Assembly: GCA_017443895.1 (NCBI GenBank)
Contig: JAFSXU010000044.1
Coordinates: forward strand, 1-40,694
Source of the DNA: Clostridia bacterium
Lineage (GTDB): Bacteria > Bacillota > Clostridia > UBA1381
DNA length: 40,694 bases
Reading direction: 5' to 3'
Every line of letters begins with the position of its first letter. Positions within the stretch are counted from its first letter, which is position 1. Under the pieces are notes generated by a model. It saw only the letters and a list, made by a program, of their open reading frames with translations. It did no database searches and was not told where the DNA came from. Of the stretch, positions 15,363-24,345 are shown piece by piece. Made by a program: the position numbers and the translations under genes.

Positions 15363-16331
15363 TTGGATTTTTCTGATATAATGAATTTTATGAAAAGTGG
15401 ATTTATTTATTCGGATGATAACAAAAGATACCATACCTTAAACTACCACCTACGGCACAAGTTCGGGACAAAGGTTATGAAAATCGCCTTAAATGCAGGC
15501 TTTACCTGCCCGAATATTGACGGTACAAAGGGATATGGAGGCTGTACATACTGCTCGGATTTAGGGAGCGGTGATTTTGCAGGGAATGAAGATAAAAGTA
15601 TATCGGAACAGTTTGACGATATAGTTTCCATGATGCACAACAAATGGCATGACGGTAAATATATCGCCTATTTTCAGGCGCATACAAATACCTATGCGCC
15701 CGTTTCGGTGCTAAAAGATCGGTTTGAGGGAGTGCTGAAAAAAGACGGAGTTGTGGGAATAAGTATCGCAACACGGGCTGATTGCATAGACGATGATGTG
15801 CTTGAATATCTTTGCAATCTTAACAAAAGGACATATCTTACAGTCGAACTCGGACTTCAAACGATATTTGATAAAACAGGCGAAAGGATTAACCGCTGTC
15901 ATACCTATGCGGAATTTTTAGAGGGATATAATAGGCTGTATGAGCGTGGTATAAATATCTGCGTGCATCTTATTGACGGATTGCCGGGCGAAACAAAGGA
16001 AATGATGATTGAGAGCGCAAAGGCGGTGGCAAAATTACACCCCTATTGCGTAAAGCTACACCTTTTGCACATTCTAAAGGGTACAAAAATGGCGCAGGAG
16101 TATCAAAAGGGCGAGATAAAACTGCTTACCCGTGATGAATATGTTGACATTATTGTGTCACAGCTTCGGCATTTTGCGCCCGAAACCGTTATACAGCGTC
16201 TCACAGGTGACGGAGGCAGGGACACGCTTGTAGGCCCGCTGTGGAGCCTTAAAAAATTTGAGGTGCTAAACGCAATAGATAAGGCAATGGAAAAAAATAA
16301 TTATTACCAAGGCGATTTATTTAAAAAATAA
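15363..16331 (+). CDS. TIGR01212-family (YhcC-like) radical SAM protein
   Basis: A 322-residue radical SAM enzyme with the cluster motif C49-x11-C61-x2-C64 in 'GFTCPNIDGTKGYGGCTYC', the spacing known for the YhcC/TIGR01212 family, whose substrate is not settled. Conserved 'NTYAPVSVLKDRFEGVL', 'ATRADCIDDDVLEYL', 'VELGLQTIFDKTGERINR' and 'HLIDGLPGETKEMM' all fit. The start is uncertain: TTG 15363 has AAGG seven bases upstream, whereas ATG 15390 would follow an extended -10 (TGATATAAT, 15374-15382) almost leaderless. It is convergent with the surface acyltransferase operon and shares a hairpin at its stop codon. It stands alone, so the context says nothing about its substrate. Confidence 0.92.
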   Translation: MDFSDIMNFMKSGFIYSDDNKRYHTLNYHLRHKFGTKVMKIALNAGFTCPNIDGTKGYGGCTYCSDLGSGDFAGNEDKSISEQFDDIVSMMHNKWHDGKYIAYFQAHTNTYAPVSVLKDRFEGVLKKDGVVGISIATRADCIDDDVLEYLCNLNKRTYLTVELGLQTIFDKTGERINRCHTYAEFLEGYNRLYERGINICVHLIDGLPGETKEMMIESAKAVAKLHPYCVKLHLLHILKGTKMAQEYQKGEIKLLTRDEYVDIIVSQLRHFAPETVIQRLTGDGGRDTLVGPLWSLKKFEVLNAIDKAMEKNNYYQGDLFKK

Positions 16332-16356
16332 CGGGGTGCCATATAGCACTCCGTTA
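16323..16356 (-). terminator. Terminator of the MBOAT-DHHW operon
   Basis: An 11-bp stem TAACGGAGTGC with GCACCCCGTTA (one G-U) and loop TATATG is followed on the minus strand by TTTTTTAA. It overlaps the stop codon of the convergent radical SAM gene, with no T tract on the plus strand. Confidence 0.8.
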
Positions 16357-16361
16357 TCAGT

Positions 16362-17543
16362 CTATTTCCACAACCCTTCGATTTTTTGACACACTCCGCT
16401 AAAGGATGTGGTAAAAATATAATCGGTAAGCATTACCTCGTCAGGCTCATATTTTGACAGTGCAACCTCAATATCACCCGTATACGCTCTTGGATCGATT
16501 ATAACCACATTTTTATAGTTATTTACAAGCCATGGCACCAATGTATTTATATATGAATCCCCGATAAGGAGGATCGTTTTTTTATCGGCATTTTCCTTGT
16601 TTGTATAGCACGCCAAGGGATGGGAGGCGCTCAGGAAAAAGTTATAATTCTCCCTCGTCTTATCAAACAAACGGCTGTTATAGTTATAGAGCTTTTGGGA
16701 TTTATTAAATGCCATTGCCTGCCATGTTATATTCCCGTTTTCATTGGTATCATACCAATAAATGGTATCGGGATTTTTTTCAATCTCCTTATCACGCACA
16801 AAGGAATAGAGATACCCCAAAAATCCCTCTATTTTGTTCTCTTTAAAGTCATCAATATCCACATATTCCTGACCTGTAGCCTTTGAAAATCCGACATAGC
16901 CGTAGTATGCGCCTCGCATTGTCCAGTGGTGGTCGGTGCGGAAATATATATACTCATCGGTATGCTCCGCTAAAATGTCATATACATCTATTGCTTGCAC
17001 CCTCTTATCATAGAGCGAATTTATATAGTCAATCTCTGCCCTTTGACTGTCCTGTAAATTTGAATACATCTTGTCCTTAAATTCAAGCTGTGTGGGGATA
17101 AGCATTGAATATAATTTTATATCTTTGTCAAGATTTTTTGCGTATGTGTTTACGGCGTGCGCATACTCCTCGGCGCACGATTTTTTATCGGCAAACATCT
17201 CCATAATGGTGTTATCAACAACAAGCAGGTCGGAGGGCTGTTTTGTGCCCGTTCCCATGTCGGTATTTGCACGGATTACCGTACCGTCGGGCGATTTTAT
17301 ATGTACTTTGTCAAGAACTGCATCGGATAGGTCTATCATCTCGCCTCGGTATAAAATTCTGTCGTTTATATAGTCCTCCGTACCTTTTGCAAATGCGCCC
17401 GATATGATATTTTCCCTGCTTATTTGGGGGAGCTTTGCATTTTCTCGGTTTTCGGCATTTGTGCCGTCGTTTCCTATTATGACAAACGCCGAGCTTACGG
17501 CTAACAATATTGAAAATATAACCGCAACGACATTGTTATTCAT
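16362..17543 (-). CDS. DHHW/AlgJ-like exported acetyltransferase partner
   Basis: A 393-residue protein with one N-terminal membrane anchor or uncleaved signal (VVAVIFSILLAVSSAFVI) and an extracytoplasmic SGNH-like domain. The name-giving D204-H-H-W207 motif sits in 'YIYFRTDHHWTMRGAYYG' and the nucleophile block is 'ILLIGDSYIN' (G328-D-S330). By analogy with AlgJ/AlgX and similar pairs, it would receive acyl groups handled by the MBOAT protein and pass them to a surface glycan hydroxyl. It starts 22 bp after the MBOAT stop, with GGGGAG upstream of ATG. It ends at a strong terminator, so the operon is only these two genes. The acceptor glycan is unknown. Confidence 0.88.
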   Translation of the reverse strand: MNNNVVAVIFSILLAVSSAFVIIGNDGTNAENRENAKLPQISRENIISGAFAKGTEDYINDRILYRGEMIDLSDAVLDKVHIKSPDGTVIRANTDMGTGTKQPSDLLVVDNTIMEMFADKKSCAEEYAHAVNTYAKNLDKDIKLYSMLIPTQLEFKDKMYSNLQDSQRAEIDYINSLYDKRVQAIDVYDILAEHTDEYIYFRTDHHWTMRGAYYGYVGFSKATGQEYVDIDDFKENKIEGFLGYLYSFVRDKEIEKNPDTIYWYDTNENGNITWQAMAFNKSQKLYNYNSRLFDKTRENYNFFLSASHPLACYTNKENADKKTILLIGDSYINTLVPWLVNNYKNVVIIDPRAYTGDIEVALSKYEPDEVMLTDYIFTTSFSGVCQKIEGLWK

Positions 17544-17565
17544 ATATAACTCCCCTTTCTAAAAT

Positions 17566-18954
17566 TTAAAATCTGAAATATAAAAACGGATTATAGCTTT
17601 GTCCCACAAGCATAATTATGCAGATTGCAAAGCCTGAAATTATAACAACAGGCTCAACAATTGACGCCAAAACAGGGCGTGTGTCTATAAAATGCCTGTA
17701 TAGCATCTTTCCCCACGGCAAGCCTGCAAAAAAGCCGAGTATCAGCACCCACGCATATTTACAAAGGTTACTTACCGAAACCAAATCATACATACTTGTG
17801 TTTATTCCAAACATACTTCTTATGCATGAATACAGCTCCCCCAAATCTGTAAAGTAGAAGAGTGTCCAGCCCATACATACGATAAACATTGTGTATATAT
17901 GGCAAATTGGAAACGGTATTTTTTGTAAAATCCCTTTTAAAAATTTCTTTTCGATTATCAATACTATGCCGTAGAACAGACCCCACAGCACAAAATTCCA
18001 GCTTGCGCCGTGCCAAAGTCCGGTAAGCGCCCAGACTATCATAATGTTCAGGATATGGTGCTTTCTGTTTCCGCCAAGCGGAATATATACATAGTCCCTG
18101 AAAAATGACGATAATGAAATATGCCACCTGCGCCAGAACTCGGTTATGTTCCTTGACACATACGGGTGTTCAAAGTTTTCCTTGAAATGAAAACCAAACA
18201 TTCTGCCAAGACCTATCGCCATATCAGAATAACCCGAAAAATCAAAGTAAATCTGCAGGGTATACAGTGCCACGCCAAGCCACGAGGATAAAACCGTCGG
18301 GTGAATTGCGCTAAAGAGCGCCTGTGCGCCCTCGCCTGCACTGTTTGCAATTATAACCTTCTTTGACAGTCCGCAAACAAATCGCCTTGCACCGTCTGCA
18401 TAGTCCTTTGCCCCCACGCTTCTTTTCCTGAGCTCCGTTGAAATATCTTTATACCTTACGATCGGACCTGCAACAAGCTGCGGAAACATTGAAACATAGG
18501 TTAAAAACCTTAAAAACGAGGTCTGAACTCCAACCCTGTCCTTGTAAACATCAATTGTGTATGAAAGGGTTTGGAAAGTATAAAACGATATGCCTATCGG
18601 CAGGGAAAACTCCCTTATGTGTAAATTAAGCCCCGACACGGCGTTTATATTCGACACTATAAAACCACTGTATTTAAACATACATAATATGCCTAAGTTT
18701 ATGACAAGCGAAGCACAAAGTGCCAACTTTGCGCCGATTTTTCCTCTGAATTTCCCTATGATAAGTCCGTTAATGTAGTCAACAAGCGAGCTTATTATAA
18801 GAAGCACCACCCATACAGGCTCGCCCCATGCATAGAAAATGAGCGACGCAATAACAAGCACTATATTTTTATAGGTAATGTTTTTGGATATATTATATGT
18901 AATTAGGACTATCGGCAGAAAAAAACATATAAATATCAAACTTGAAAATACCAC
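17566..18954 (-). CDS. MBOAT-family O-acyltransferase (AlgI/DltB/PatA-like)
   Basis: A 462-residue polytopic membrane protein with 10 or more hydrophobic segments. MBOAT signatures are visible: 'LPIGISFYTFQTLSYTIDVY' near 118-137, 'YFDFSGYSDMAIGLGRMFGF', 'EFWRRWHISLSSFFRDYVY' with H278, and the catalytic H315 in 'ALTGLWHGASWNFVLWG'. The family moves acyl (commonly acetyl) groups across the membrane for O-acylation of alginate, peptidoglycan, teichoic acid or other glycans. Pairing with a DHHW protein and the absence of dltA/dltC point to glycan O-acetylation rather than D-alanylation. The start is GTG 18954 with GGAG nine bases upstream. It is divergent from the stalk-domain protein gene. Confidence 0.92.
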   Translation of the reverse strand: MVFSSLIFICFFLPIVLITYNISKNITYKNIVLVIASLIFYAWGEPVWVVLLIISSLVDYINGLIIGKFRGKIGAKLALCASLVINLGILCMFKYSGFIVSNINAVSGLNLHIREFSLPIGISFYTFQTLSYTIDVYKDRVGVQTSFLRFLTYVSMFPQLVAGPIVRYKDISTELRKRSVGAKDYADGARRFVCGLSKKVIIANSAGEGAQALFSAIHPTVLSSWLGVALYTLQIYFDFSGYSDMAIGLGRMFGFHFKENFEHPYVSRNITEFWRRWHISLSSFFRDYVYIPLGGNRKHHILNIMIVWALTGLWHGASWNFVLWGLFYGIVLIIEKKFLKGILQKIPFPICHIYTMFIVCMGWTLFYFTDLGELYSCIRSMFGINTSMYDLVSVSNLCKYAWVLILGFFAGLPWGKMLYRHFIDTRPVLASIVEPVVIISGFAICIIMLVGQSYNPFLYFRF

Positions 18955-18990
18955 TTTTTACATCTCCGTATATCAAAATCTGTCAATCAT

Positions 18991-19019
18991 TTGACATTTA
19001 TAAAAAAACATTGTATAAT
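18991..19019 (+). promoter_or_regulatory. Consensus sigma-A promoter
   Basis: TTGACA and TATAAT are both perfect and separated by 17 bp. The predicted transcript start near 19026 leaves a leader of about 90 nt before the secreted stalk-domain protein (ATG 19118). It lies in the divergent region with the MBOAT gene. Confidence 0.85.
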
Positions 19020-19117
19020 GGTATATAGTATATTGGAATTTTAGGCATTTGTCAATTATGTTTTTTGACAGGCGCATTTGTATAATTACTAAGATTTTTC
19101 GGAAAGGATTTGTTTAT

Positions 19118-20077
19118 ATGAAAAGAATTATAACAGCAATTTTAAGTACCGTAATGGTGTTTATGCTTGCATCAAACTCTGCGTTTGCGGTAGAGAGCTG
19201 GCGAGATGCTTTTGTTACACGACTGATGAAAATATTATCCCAGAACCCTACATATTCGCAGGTTGCCATGACCGACCTTGACTCAAACGGAGTGCCGGAG
19301 GCGTTTGTATTTAAAAACAGCACAGACGGCGGAATTTCAACAGGCTTTACCATGGCAGGAAATACCATTACAACAATTACCGTACCCCGTGATATTATAG
19401 GCGAGTGCCTTACGGATATTACCGTATATAATAAAGAGGGCAGAACGATTTTTGTCGGCAGAGAGATTGCAAGATATTCAAGCACAATCTGTTTTTACAA
19501 GCTTGAGCTTGTTGACAACACTCTAAAGGCTACACGAATTAACAAAACCGATGTATCTGCATACCCTGTAATTACATATGTGGATATGTACGGCGATAAT
19601 TTCTTAACCAGCGGATATCCAAGCCGAGGTAAAATCCAGGCGTTTATAAACTCATACGATAAGGTAAATTCTGTTACCACCTCGCAGGTTGCAGCGCCCG
19701 TTAAGGTAAACGGAACGGAATGGGATGTTTCGGGATATGTTGTAAATAACTCAAACTACTATAAAATCCGTGATGTTGCAATGATTTTAAGAAACACACT
19801 TGACAGGTTCAATGTTGATTGGAGTACGGAGCTAAGCGCCGTAACAGTAACCACAGGTCAAAAATATGTAATCATCGGCGGAGAGCTTTCGGGCGACTCG
19901 ATAAGCGCGGATAAGATTGAGGAAAACAAAGCGCCTATATATGTTGACGGCGAGAGGGTTGAGCTTACGGCATATAATATTGACGGTGCCAACTATTTCA
20001 AAATCCGTGACATTGCAGAAATTGCAGGCTTTGATGTTGATTGGGACGGAGAGTTTGTTCAGATCTCGGCATATTGA
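19118..20077 (+). CDS. Secreted protein with C-terminal copper-amine-oxidase-N-like (stalk) domain
   Basis: A 319-residue exported protein. ATG 19118 has AAAGGA nine bases upstream and starts a signal peptide (MKRIITAILSTVMVFML, cleavage after AFA). An in-frame Met at 19049 lies just after the promoter but would bury the signal. The first half (about 30-190) is an unrecognised domain with 'LDSNGVPEAFVFKNS', reminiscent of VCBS/EF-type 'D-x-N-G' sequence. The C-terminal 110 residues hold two related beta/alpha units ('NNSNYYKIRDVAMIL' and 'DGANYFKIRDIAEIAGFDVD'), the pattern of the Cu_amine_oxidN1/stalk domain common in clostridial surface proteins. That domain is structural rather than catalytic there. 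Function is unknown; it is probably a cell-surface protein, transcribed from its own strong promoter. Confidence 0.82.
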   Translation: MKRIITAILSTVMVFMLASNSAFAVESWRDAFVTRLMKILSQNPTYSQVAMTDLDSNGVPEAFVFKNSTDGGISTGFTMAGNTITTITVPRDIIGECLTDITVYNKEGRTIFVGREIARYSSTICFYKLELVDNTLKATRINKTDVSAYPVITYVDMYGDNFLTSGYPSRGKIQAFINSYDKVNSVTTSQVAAPVKVNGTEWDVSGYVVNNSNYYKIRDVAMILRNTLDRFNVDWSTELSAVTVTTGQKYVIIGGELSGDSISADKIEENKAPIYVDGERVELTAYNIDGANYFKIRDIAEIAGFDVDWDGEFVQISAY

Positions 20078-20105
20078 TTTATCATATATAATATAATTTA
20101 TTAAA

Positions 20106-20136
20106 GGGCTGTTGTATTTGCAACAGCCCAATTTAT
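20106..20136 (+). terminator. Hairpin after the stalk-domain protein
   Basis: A 9-bp perfect stem GGGCTGTTG with CAACAGCCC and loop TATTTG has only a weak following T tract (AATTTAT). It separates this gene from mntP 20 bp downstream and may allow partial read-through. Confidence 0.6.
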
Positions 20137-20156
20137 AGGTTTTTACGAGGTTATAT

Positions 20157-20729
20157 ATGAGTATTTTTGAACTTTTGCTTATTGCCGTTGCGCTGTCGCT
20201 TGACGCATTTTCGGTATGCGTATCGGCAGGCATAGTATATAAGGGTATAACGAAAAAGCAAAATCTGCTTATGAGTGTTTCCTTTGGAATTTTTCAGGGC
20301 ATAATGCCGATAGCAGGATTTTTCTTAGGCTATATGTTTGAAAGAGTTATAACAAAATGGCAAGGACCAATATCGCTTATAATCTTAGGGGTTATAGGTT
20401 TTAATATGATAATTGAGAGCGTGTTCAAAAAAGAGGATGCCACTCCCAAAAAACTTACCTTTGCATCACTTATAACGCTTTCCTTCGCAACAAGTATTGA
20501 TGCGTTTGCGGTAGGTGTTTCGTTTGTGGCAATGGGTGTTGCAAGGACCTTTGACGCTACGGTAAATAATATATTTACATCTGCATTTATTATCGCCGTT
20601 ACGACATTTGTGCTTTGTGTTTTTGCTCTTGTGCTTGGCAAAAAAGCAGGTGAACGGCTTGGCGAGAGAGCCGAAATTGTTGGCGGTATAGTATTGATTT
20701 TAATAGGGTTGAAGAATTTGTTGTTTTAG
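20157..20729 (+). CDS. mntP: Manganese efflux pump MntP
   Basis: A 190-residue membrane protein of six helices arranged as two homologous halves. Each half opens with the family motif: 'AVALSLDAFSVCVSAG' near residue 12 and 'SFATSIDAFAVGVSF' near 115. The Asp residues in these motifs are needed for Mn(II) export in characterised MntP. Length is normal. GAGGT upstream supports ATG 20157. The gap to the previous gene is 79 bp and contains a hairpin, leaving no room for the yybP-ykoY manganese riboswitch that often precedes mntP, so control by that element is unlikely here unless further upstream. Confidence 0.95.
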   Translation: MSIFELLLIAVALSLDAFSVCVSAGIVYKGITKKQNLLMSVSFGIFQGIMPIAGFFLGYMFERVITKWQGPISLIILGVIGFNMIIESVFKKEDATPKKLTFASLITLSFATSIDAFAVGVSFVAMGVARTFDATVNNIFTSAFIIAVTTFVLCVFALVLGKKAGERLGERAEIVGGIVLILIGLKNLLF

Positions 20730-20782
20730 TGGATAGCACAAGCGACCTGCACAAAAAGAAACAACCATAAAAAGGGGGTAGA

Positions 20783-21712
20783 GTGAATATGCATAATATA
20801 AGAGCCAAACTTGCAGTTGTTGCATTGGTTTTATTTGTGTGCGGTTTACTGTTCCCTGCCTCATATTATGAGCAATCAAAGCCAACTGTTGATACAGAAA
20901 GCACGGACAAGCCTGTAACAAGCGCCGAGCCGATAAATGAGGAGCTTTTATCAAATACTGAAACCGAGACAATTTTAAGCGAGCAAAAAACAAGGTATGT
21001 TGCGCACAGGGGCTATAGCGCGGCCGCGCCCGAAAATACCTCCATTGCATTTGAGCTTGCGGGAAAGAGCGCGTTTTGGGGAATTGAAACGGATATTCAA
21101 GAAACTTCAGACGGCGTGTTTGTGTGTATGCATGATGATACAATAGACAGAACAACGGACGGAAGCGGAACAATTTCAGAATATTCCTATGGTGCGGTAT
21201 CGGAGCTTTCGATAACATCGGGAGCAAATATTGACAAGTACCCGTATTTGAGTATTCCGACTATGCAGGAATATTTAGAGATTTGTAAAACATATAACTG
21301 TGTGCCGATAATTGAGATAAAGCATATAACCGACCACGAAGGCTTTTTAAAGCTCATTACCGATAACGGACTCCATGACAAATGTATCGTAACAGGACAG
21401 ATTGAGGATTTAACAAGGATACGGGAAATAGATGATACGATATTCCTTATGCTCATAGGCTATTCAAATATAGAACCGCAAAAGTATAAGGAGCTTTTAG
21501 ACACAATAACGGGAAACAAGGGGATTTTATATAACTACCCTGCCGTAACAAAAGATGTGGTTACAATGTTCCATAACGATAATAACTATATCGGCGTATG
21601 GTCGCTTGAAACATACGAGGAGGCAGAGGTATATTTTGATTACGGCGCGGACTATGTTGTAACAAACGAAATCCCCGGAAGAGATGATTTGATGATAAAC
21701 ACCAACGAATAA
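20783..21712 (+). CDS. Membrane-anchored glycerophosphodiester phosphodiesterase
   Basis: A 309-residue GDPD-family enzyme that would hydrolyse glycerophosphodiesters to an alcohol and glycerol 3-phosphate outside the membrane. One N-terminal hydrophobic segment (about 8-28, 'LAVVALVLFVCGLLFP') precedes a Thr/Glu-rich linker. The catalytic domain begins with 'YVAHRGYSAAAPENT' (H75-R), followed by the metal-binding E102-x-D104 in 'WGIETDIQ' and H117 in 'CMHDDTIDRTTDG'. All expected active-site residues are present. The start is GTG 20783 or ATG 20789; AAAGGGGG upstream fits either. It follows mntP by 53 bp, perhaps co-transcribed. No conventional terminator follows; a MITE-like palindrome begins 15 bp after the stop. 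Confidence 0.92.
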   Translation: MNMHNIRAKLAVVALVLFVCGLLFPASYYEQSKPTVDTESTDKPVTSAEPINEELLSNTETETILSEQKTRYVAHRGYSAAAPENTSIAFELAGKSAFWGIETDIQETSDGVFVCMHDDTIDRTTDGSGTISEYSYGAVSELSITSGANIDKYPYLSIPTMQEYLEICKTYNCVPIIEIKHITDHEGFLKLITDNGLHDKCIVTGQIEDLTRIREIDDTIFLMLIGYSNIEPQKYKELLDTITGNKGILYNYPAVTKDVVTMFHNDNNYIGVWSLETYEEAEVYFDYGADYVVTNEIPGRDDLMINTNE

Positions 21713-21727
21713 AAAAATGGGCTGATA

Positions 21728-21891
21728 TAAATTTTGGTTTAGCGGTGTAAATAGGTATCGTTAATTTGTAGGGCAGGGGCTTGCTCCTGCCGTATCCCAT
21801 ATGCGATATCGGGGATGCGGTTGGAGCAAGCCCCAACCCTACGACCATACCAATTTACGATTTTTGCAATGGTACCATAAACCCAAATTTA
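21728..21891. repeat. MITE-like palindromic element, copy 2 (164 bp)
   Basis: It has the same architecture as 3926-4087: ends TAAATTTTGGTTTA and TAAACCCAAATTTA (one mismatch), arms GGCAGG...CCTGCC and GGTTGG...CCAACC, and loops with GGGGCTTGCTCC and its complement. It lies between two convergent genes (GDPD and the solute-binding lipoprotein) and may serve as their terminator. Confidence 0.85.
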
Positions 21892-21898
21892 ACACACC

Positions 21899-23443
21899 CT
21901 ACTTCTTATCATAATCCACATTTTCGCCTGTTCTCAAATAATTTTCAATCTGGTATTTGAGTTCCGCTTTATATTCCTCTATCGGAGCTTTTATTTTCTC
22001 ATAATCCTCGCCTGCACGGGTTTTATAATAATTATCCCGTCCGTTTTTATAATCGTTTTTTTCCTCCTCACTCATACTGATTTTAGAAATCTTATTTTCT
22101 GTCTTTACCACCTTTGAATTATCAAAAACAAACCCTGCCAACGGACTTATATCAGAGTTATTTATATCGCTGTAATGGTTTATAATTTCCCGAAGCTCAG
22201 GCGCTATGCTGTTATTTAACCGTATATTTTTCGGGTTTTGGGTAAGGTTTGCGCTGTTAAATTCATAATCGCTGAGCCTTTTATACCCATCGCCGTCTGT
22301 TACATAATCACGCCATTCTATACCCAAATTAAACAAATCAATATTTTTCCGATCCCCCATAAGCCAGCACATAAATTTAAGTGCAAGCTCCTTTTTCTCG
22401 GACCTCTCGGTTATGCATGTAAAGCTTGAAAAATTCAGGTTGCTAAGCCGTTTTTGTGTCATATCAGCGATGTCGGGGATTACATATATAGAGCCTATCT
22501 CATCACTTGAGAGCTTTTTTGTTAGCTTCTCATAATCCGTTATACTCCCCACATACGCGCACGCCTTTTTATCCATAAAATCGTCCCTTGGCTCTGTGTC
22601 CCTGTCCTTGTCGGGATTTAGGTATTTATTCCACTCAATAAATTCCTCTGCCCTGTCCCTTAAAAGCAGTTTATTATCCCTAACCGATTGAGGCATTGCC
22701 TCAAAATTTTGATAAGGCTCTATTTTGTGTATTATATCCTTAACCGATTTTTTATCGTCATTGAGCACAATATAATAGGAGTTATATTTTAATACACCGC
22801 TATCATAAAGCGCTTTTGGATTTTCAACAAACAAAGATGTAAGCCCTGTTTTTTCTTTTGCCGACAGTGCTGTCATATCCTTTTTTTCAAGAATACATCT
22901 GTCAAGATATGCGCCCAAATCATCAAGGCTTGATACCCTCATTCCCCACTCTTTTGCAAAATCGGCACGGTAGTATACAACATTCATATTATCACCGTAC
23001 ATCATATTGTGCGGTATGCCGTAAATCTTACCCTTGCTCCCCTTTTTTATAGTTTCCCATACAATATCGGGATAGAGATTTTTAAGAACGCTATACTCAG
23101 CGTTATTTAAAATATCGTCCGTTAAATCGGCATAAATGGCAAGATTTTTAAGCTGATTAAAATTCTTGCCCGTGGTATCGTATACAATATCATAGTCCTT
23201 GCCTGCCAAAAGCCGTACATACTCGGTATCGGCAAACTCTTGGGGATCCTCTATAAACTCAAAATTAAGCCCTGTTATGCCAAGCGGTAAAACCTGCTTT
23301 TTGGCTTCGGCTATGACCTCATTAAAGCCCTGCGGTTCTTTGCCGAGCATTAAAAAGTTCAGCTCTGTAGAATTTCCCGACTTATGCCCACACCCTGTAA
23401 GTATAAGTAACGGTAAAAACAGTGCCAATAAATATTTTTTCAT
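21899..23443 (-). CDS. ABC-type extracellular solute-binding lipoprotein
   Basis: A 514-residue lipoprotein. The signal MKKYLLALFLPLLILTGC has a lipobox L-T-G-C18, so it would be anchored in the outer leaflet. The fold is that of a family 1 (sugar-type) binding protein: 'DYDIVYDTTGKNF', 'GIPHNMMYGDNMNVVYYRAD' and 'CITERSEKKELALKFMCWLM' match the typical pattern. The start at 23443 is chosen because TGGAG lies six bases upstream; an earlier in-frame ATG at 23455 contains that site itself. No permease or ATPase gene is adjacent, which is unusual, so the ligand and partner are unknown. It follows the fumarase alpha gene by 48 bp and is convergent with the GDPD gene. Confidence 0.85.
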   Translation of the reverse strand: MKKYLLALFLPLLILTGCGHKSGNSTELNFLMLGKEPQGFNEVIAEAKKQVLPLGITGLNFEFIEDPQEFADTEYVRLLAGKDYDIVYDTTGKNFNQLKNLAIYADLTDDILNNAEYSVLKNLYPDIVWETIKKGSKGKIYGIPHNMMYGDNMNVVYYRADFAKEWGMRVSSLDDLGAYLDRCILEKKDMTALSAKEKTGLTSLFVENPKALYDSGVLKYNSYYIVLNDDKKSVKDIIHKIEPYQNFEAMPQSVRDNKLLLRDRAEEFIEWNKYLNPDKDRDTEPRDDFMDKKACAYVGSITDYEKLTKKLSSDEIGSIYVIPDIADMTQKRLSNLNFSSFTCITERSEKKELALKFMCWLMGDRKNIDLFNLGIEWRDYVTDGDGYKRLSDYEFNSANLTQNPKNIRLNNSIAPELREIINHYSDINNSDISPLAGFVFDNSKVVKTENKISKISMSEEEKNDYKNGRDNYYKTRAGEDYEKIKAPIEEYKAELKYQIENYLRTGENVDYDKK

Positions 23444-23491
23444 TACATTCTCCATTTAATAAATATAAAGTTAAATAAAATATCTGTCCTT

Positions 23492-24334
23492 TTAGATAAC
23501 TTCAACCCTATGCCTTGTTGCATGGCAGTTAATATTAACCGCAACAGGCAAGCCTGCGATATGTGTCGGGAACACCTCAATATTTACGCCAAGTGCGGTA
23601 GTTGTTCCGCCCATGCCCTGAGGCCCGATACCGAGCAGGTTGATTTTTTCAAGCAATTTCCTTTCAAGTTCGGCATAGTATTCGTTCTCGTTACTTGATG
23701 TAATATCCCTTGTAAGCGCTTTTTTGGCAAGGCATGCCGCCTTATCCATAGTACCGCCGATACCTACGCCCACCACCATTGGCGGACATGGGTTTGCACC
23801 TGCACGCCTTACGGTATCAATCACAAAATCAATAACTCCGTCAATACCGTCTGAGGGGTTTAGCATCTTTAGGGCGCTCTTGTTCTCGCTGCCAAAGCCT
23901 TTGGGCGCAAATGTTATTTTAATCTTATCGCCTTTTACAAAATCGTAGTGGATAATTGCAGGGGTGTTATCTTTGGTATTAACTCTGTGTATGGGATCTG
24001 CCACCACGGATTTTCTTAAATACCCCTCCGTATAACCAATTTTGACACCCTTATTTATCGCCTCGGTTAAGGTATCGCCTGTTACGATCACCTCTTGCCC
24101 TACCTCGACAAAGAACACTGCCATACCTGTGTCCTGGCAGATTGGCACTTCCTTTCTGTGGGCAATGGCAGCATTTTCGATTAAGTTATCCAAAACCGCC
24201 CTTGAAACCGCAGACTCCTCCGTTTCACGGCTTTTTATAAGCGCATTTTTTATATCGGGGTTAATGTGGCAGTTTGCCATTATGCACATATTAGCCACAA
24301 TGTCTGCAACCTTCTCTGAATTTATCTCTCGCAT
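23492..24334 (-). CDS. fumA: Class I fumarate hydratase, alpha subunit
   Basis: A 280-residue subunit matching the N-terminal half of iron-sulfur class I fumarases (also L(+)-tartrate dehydratase alpha, TtdA). Three cluster-binding cysteines are in place: C66 in 'VPICQDTGM', C183 in 'ANPCPP' and C270 in 'NINCHATRH'. The enzyme interconverts fumarate and malate. ATG 24334 (MREINSEK) is chosen over Met codons at 24361/24349, which overlap the preceding gene, because GAGG lies nine bases upstream and it matches the usual N-terminus. The beta subunit that normally follows directly is absent; the next gene is an unrelated lipoprotein. Either beta is unlinked, or the complex is incomplete. Gene symbol is by family convention. 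Confidence 0.9.
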   Translation of the reverse strand: MREINSEKVADIVANMCIMANCHINPDIKNALIKSRETEESAVSRAVLDNLIENAAIAHRKEVPICQDTGMAVFFVEVGQEVIVTGDTLTEAINKGVKIGYTEGYLRKSVVADPIHRVNTKDNTPAIIHYDFVKGDKIKITFAPKGFGSENKSALKMLNPSDGIDGVIDFVIDTVRRAGANPCPPMVVGVGIGGTMDKAACLAKKALTRDITSSNENEYYAELERKLLEKINLLGIGPQGMGGTTTALGVNIEVFPTHIAGLPVAVNINCHATRHRVEVI

Positions 24335-24345
24335 ATCTTTGTACC

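Noticed and set aside
19065-19086. Second promoter TTGACA...TATAAT before the stalk-domain protein
   Set aside because: The boxes are only 10 bp apart, too close for sigma-A; the promoter at 18991-19019 is perfect.
20078-20156. yybP-ykoY manganese riboswitch in front of mntP
   Set aside because: The gap is 79 bp and is mostly the hairpin of the preceding gene; none of the riboswitch core is visible.
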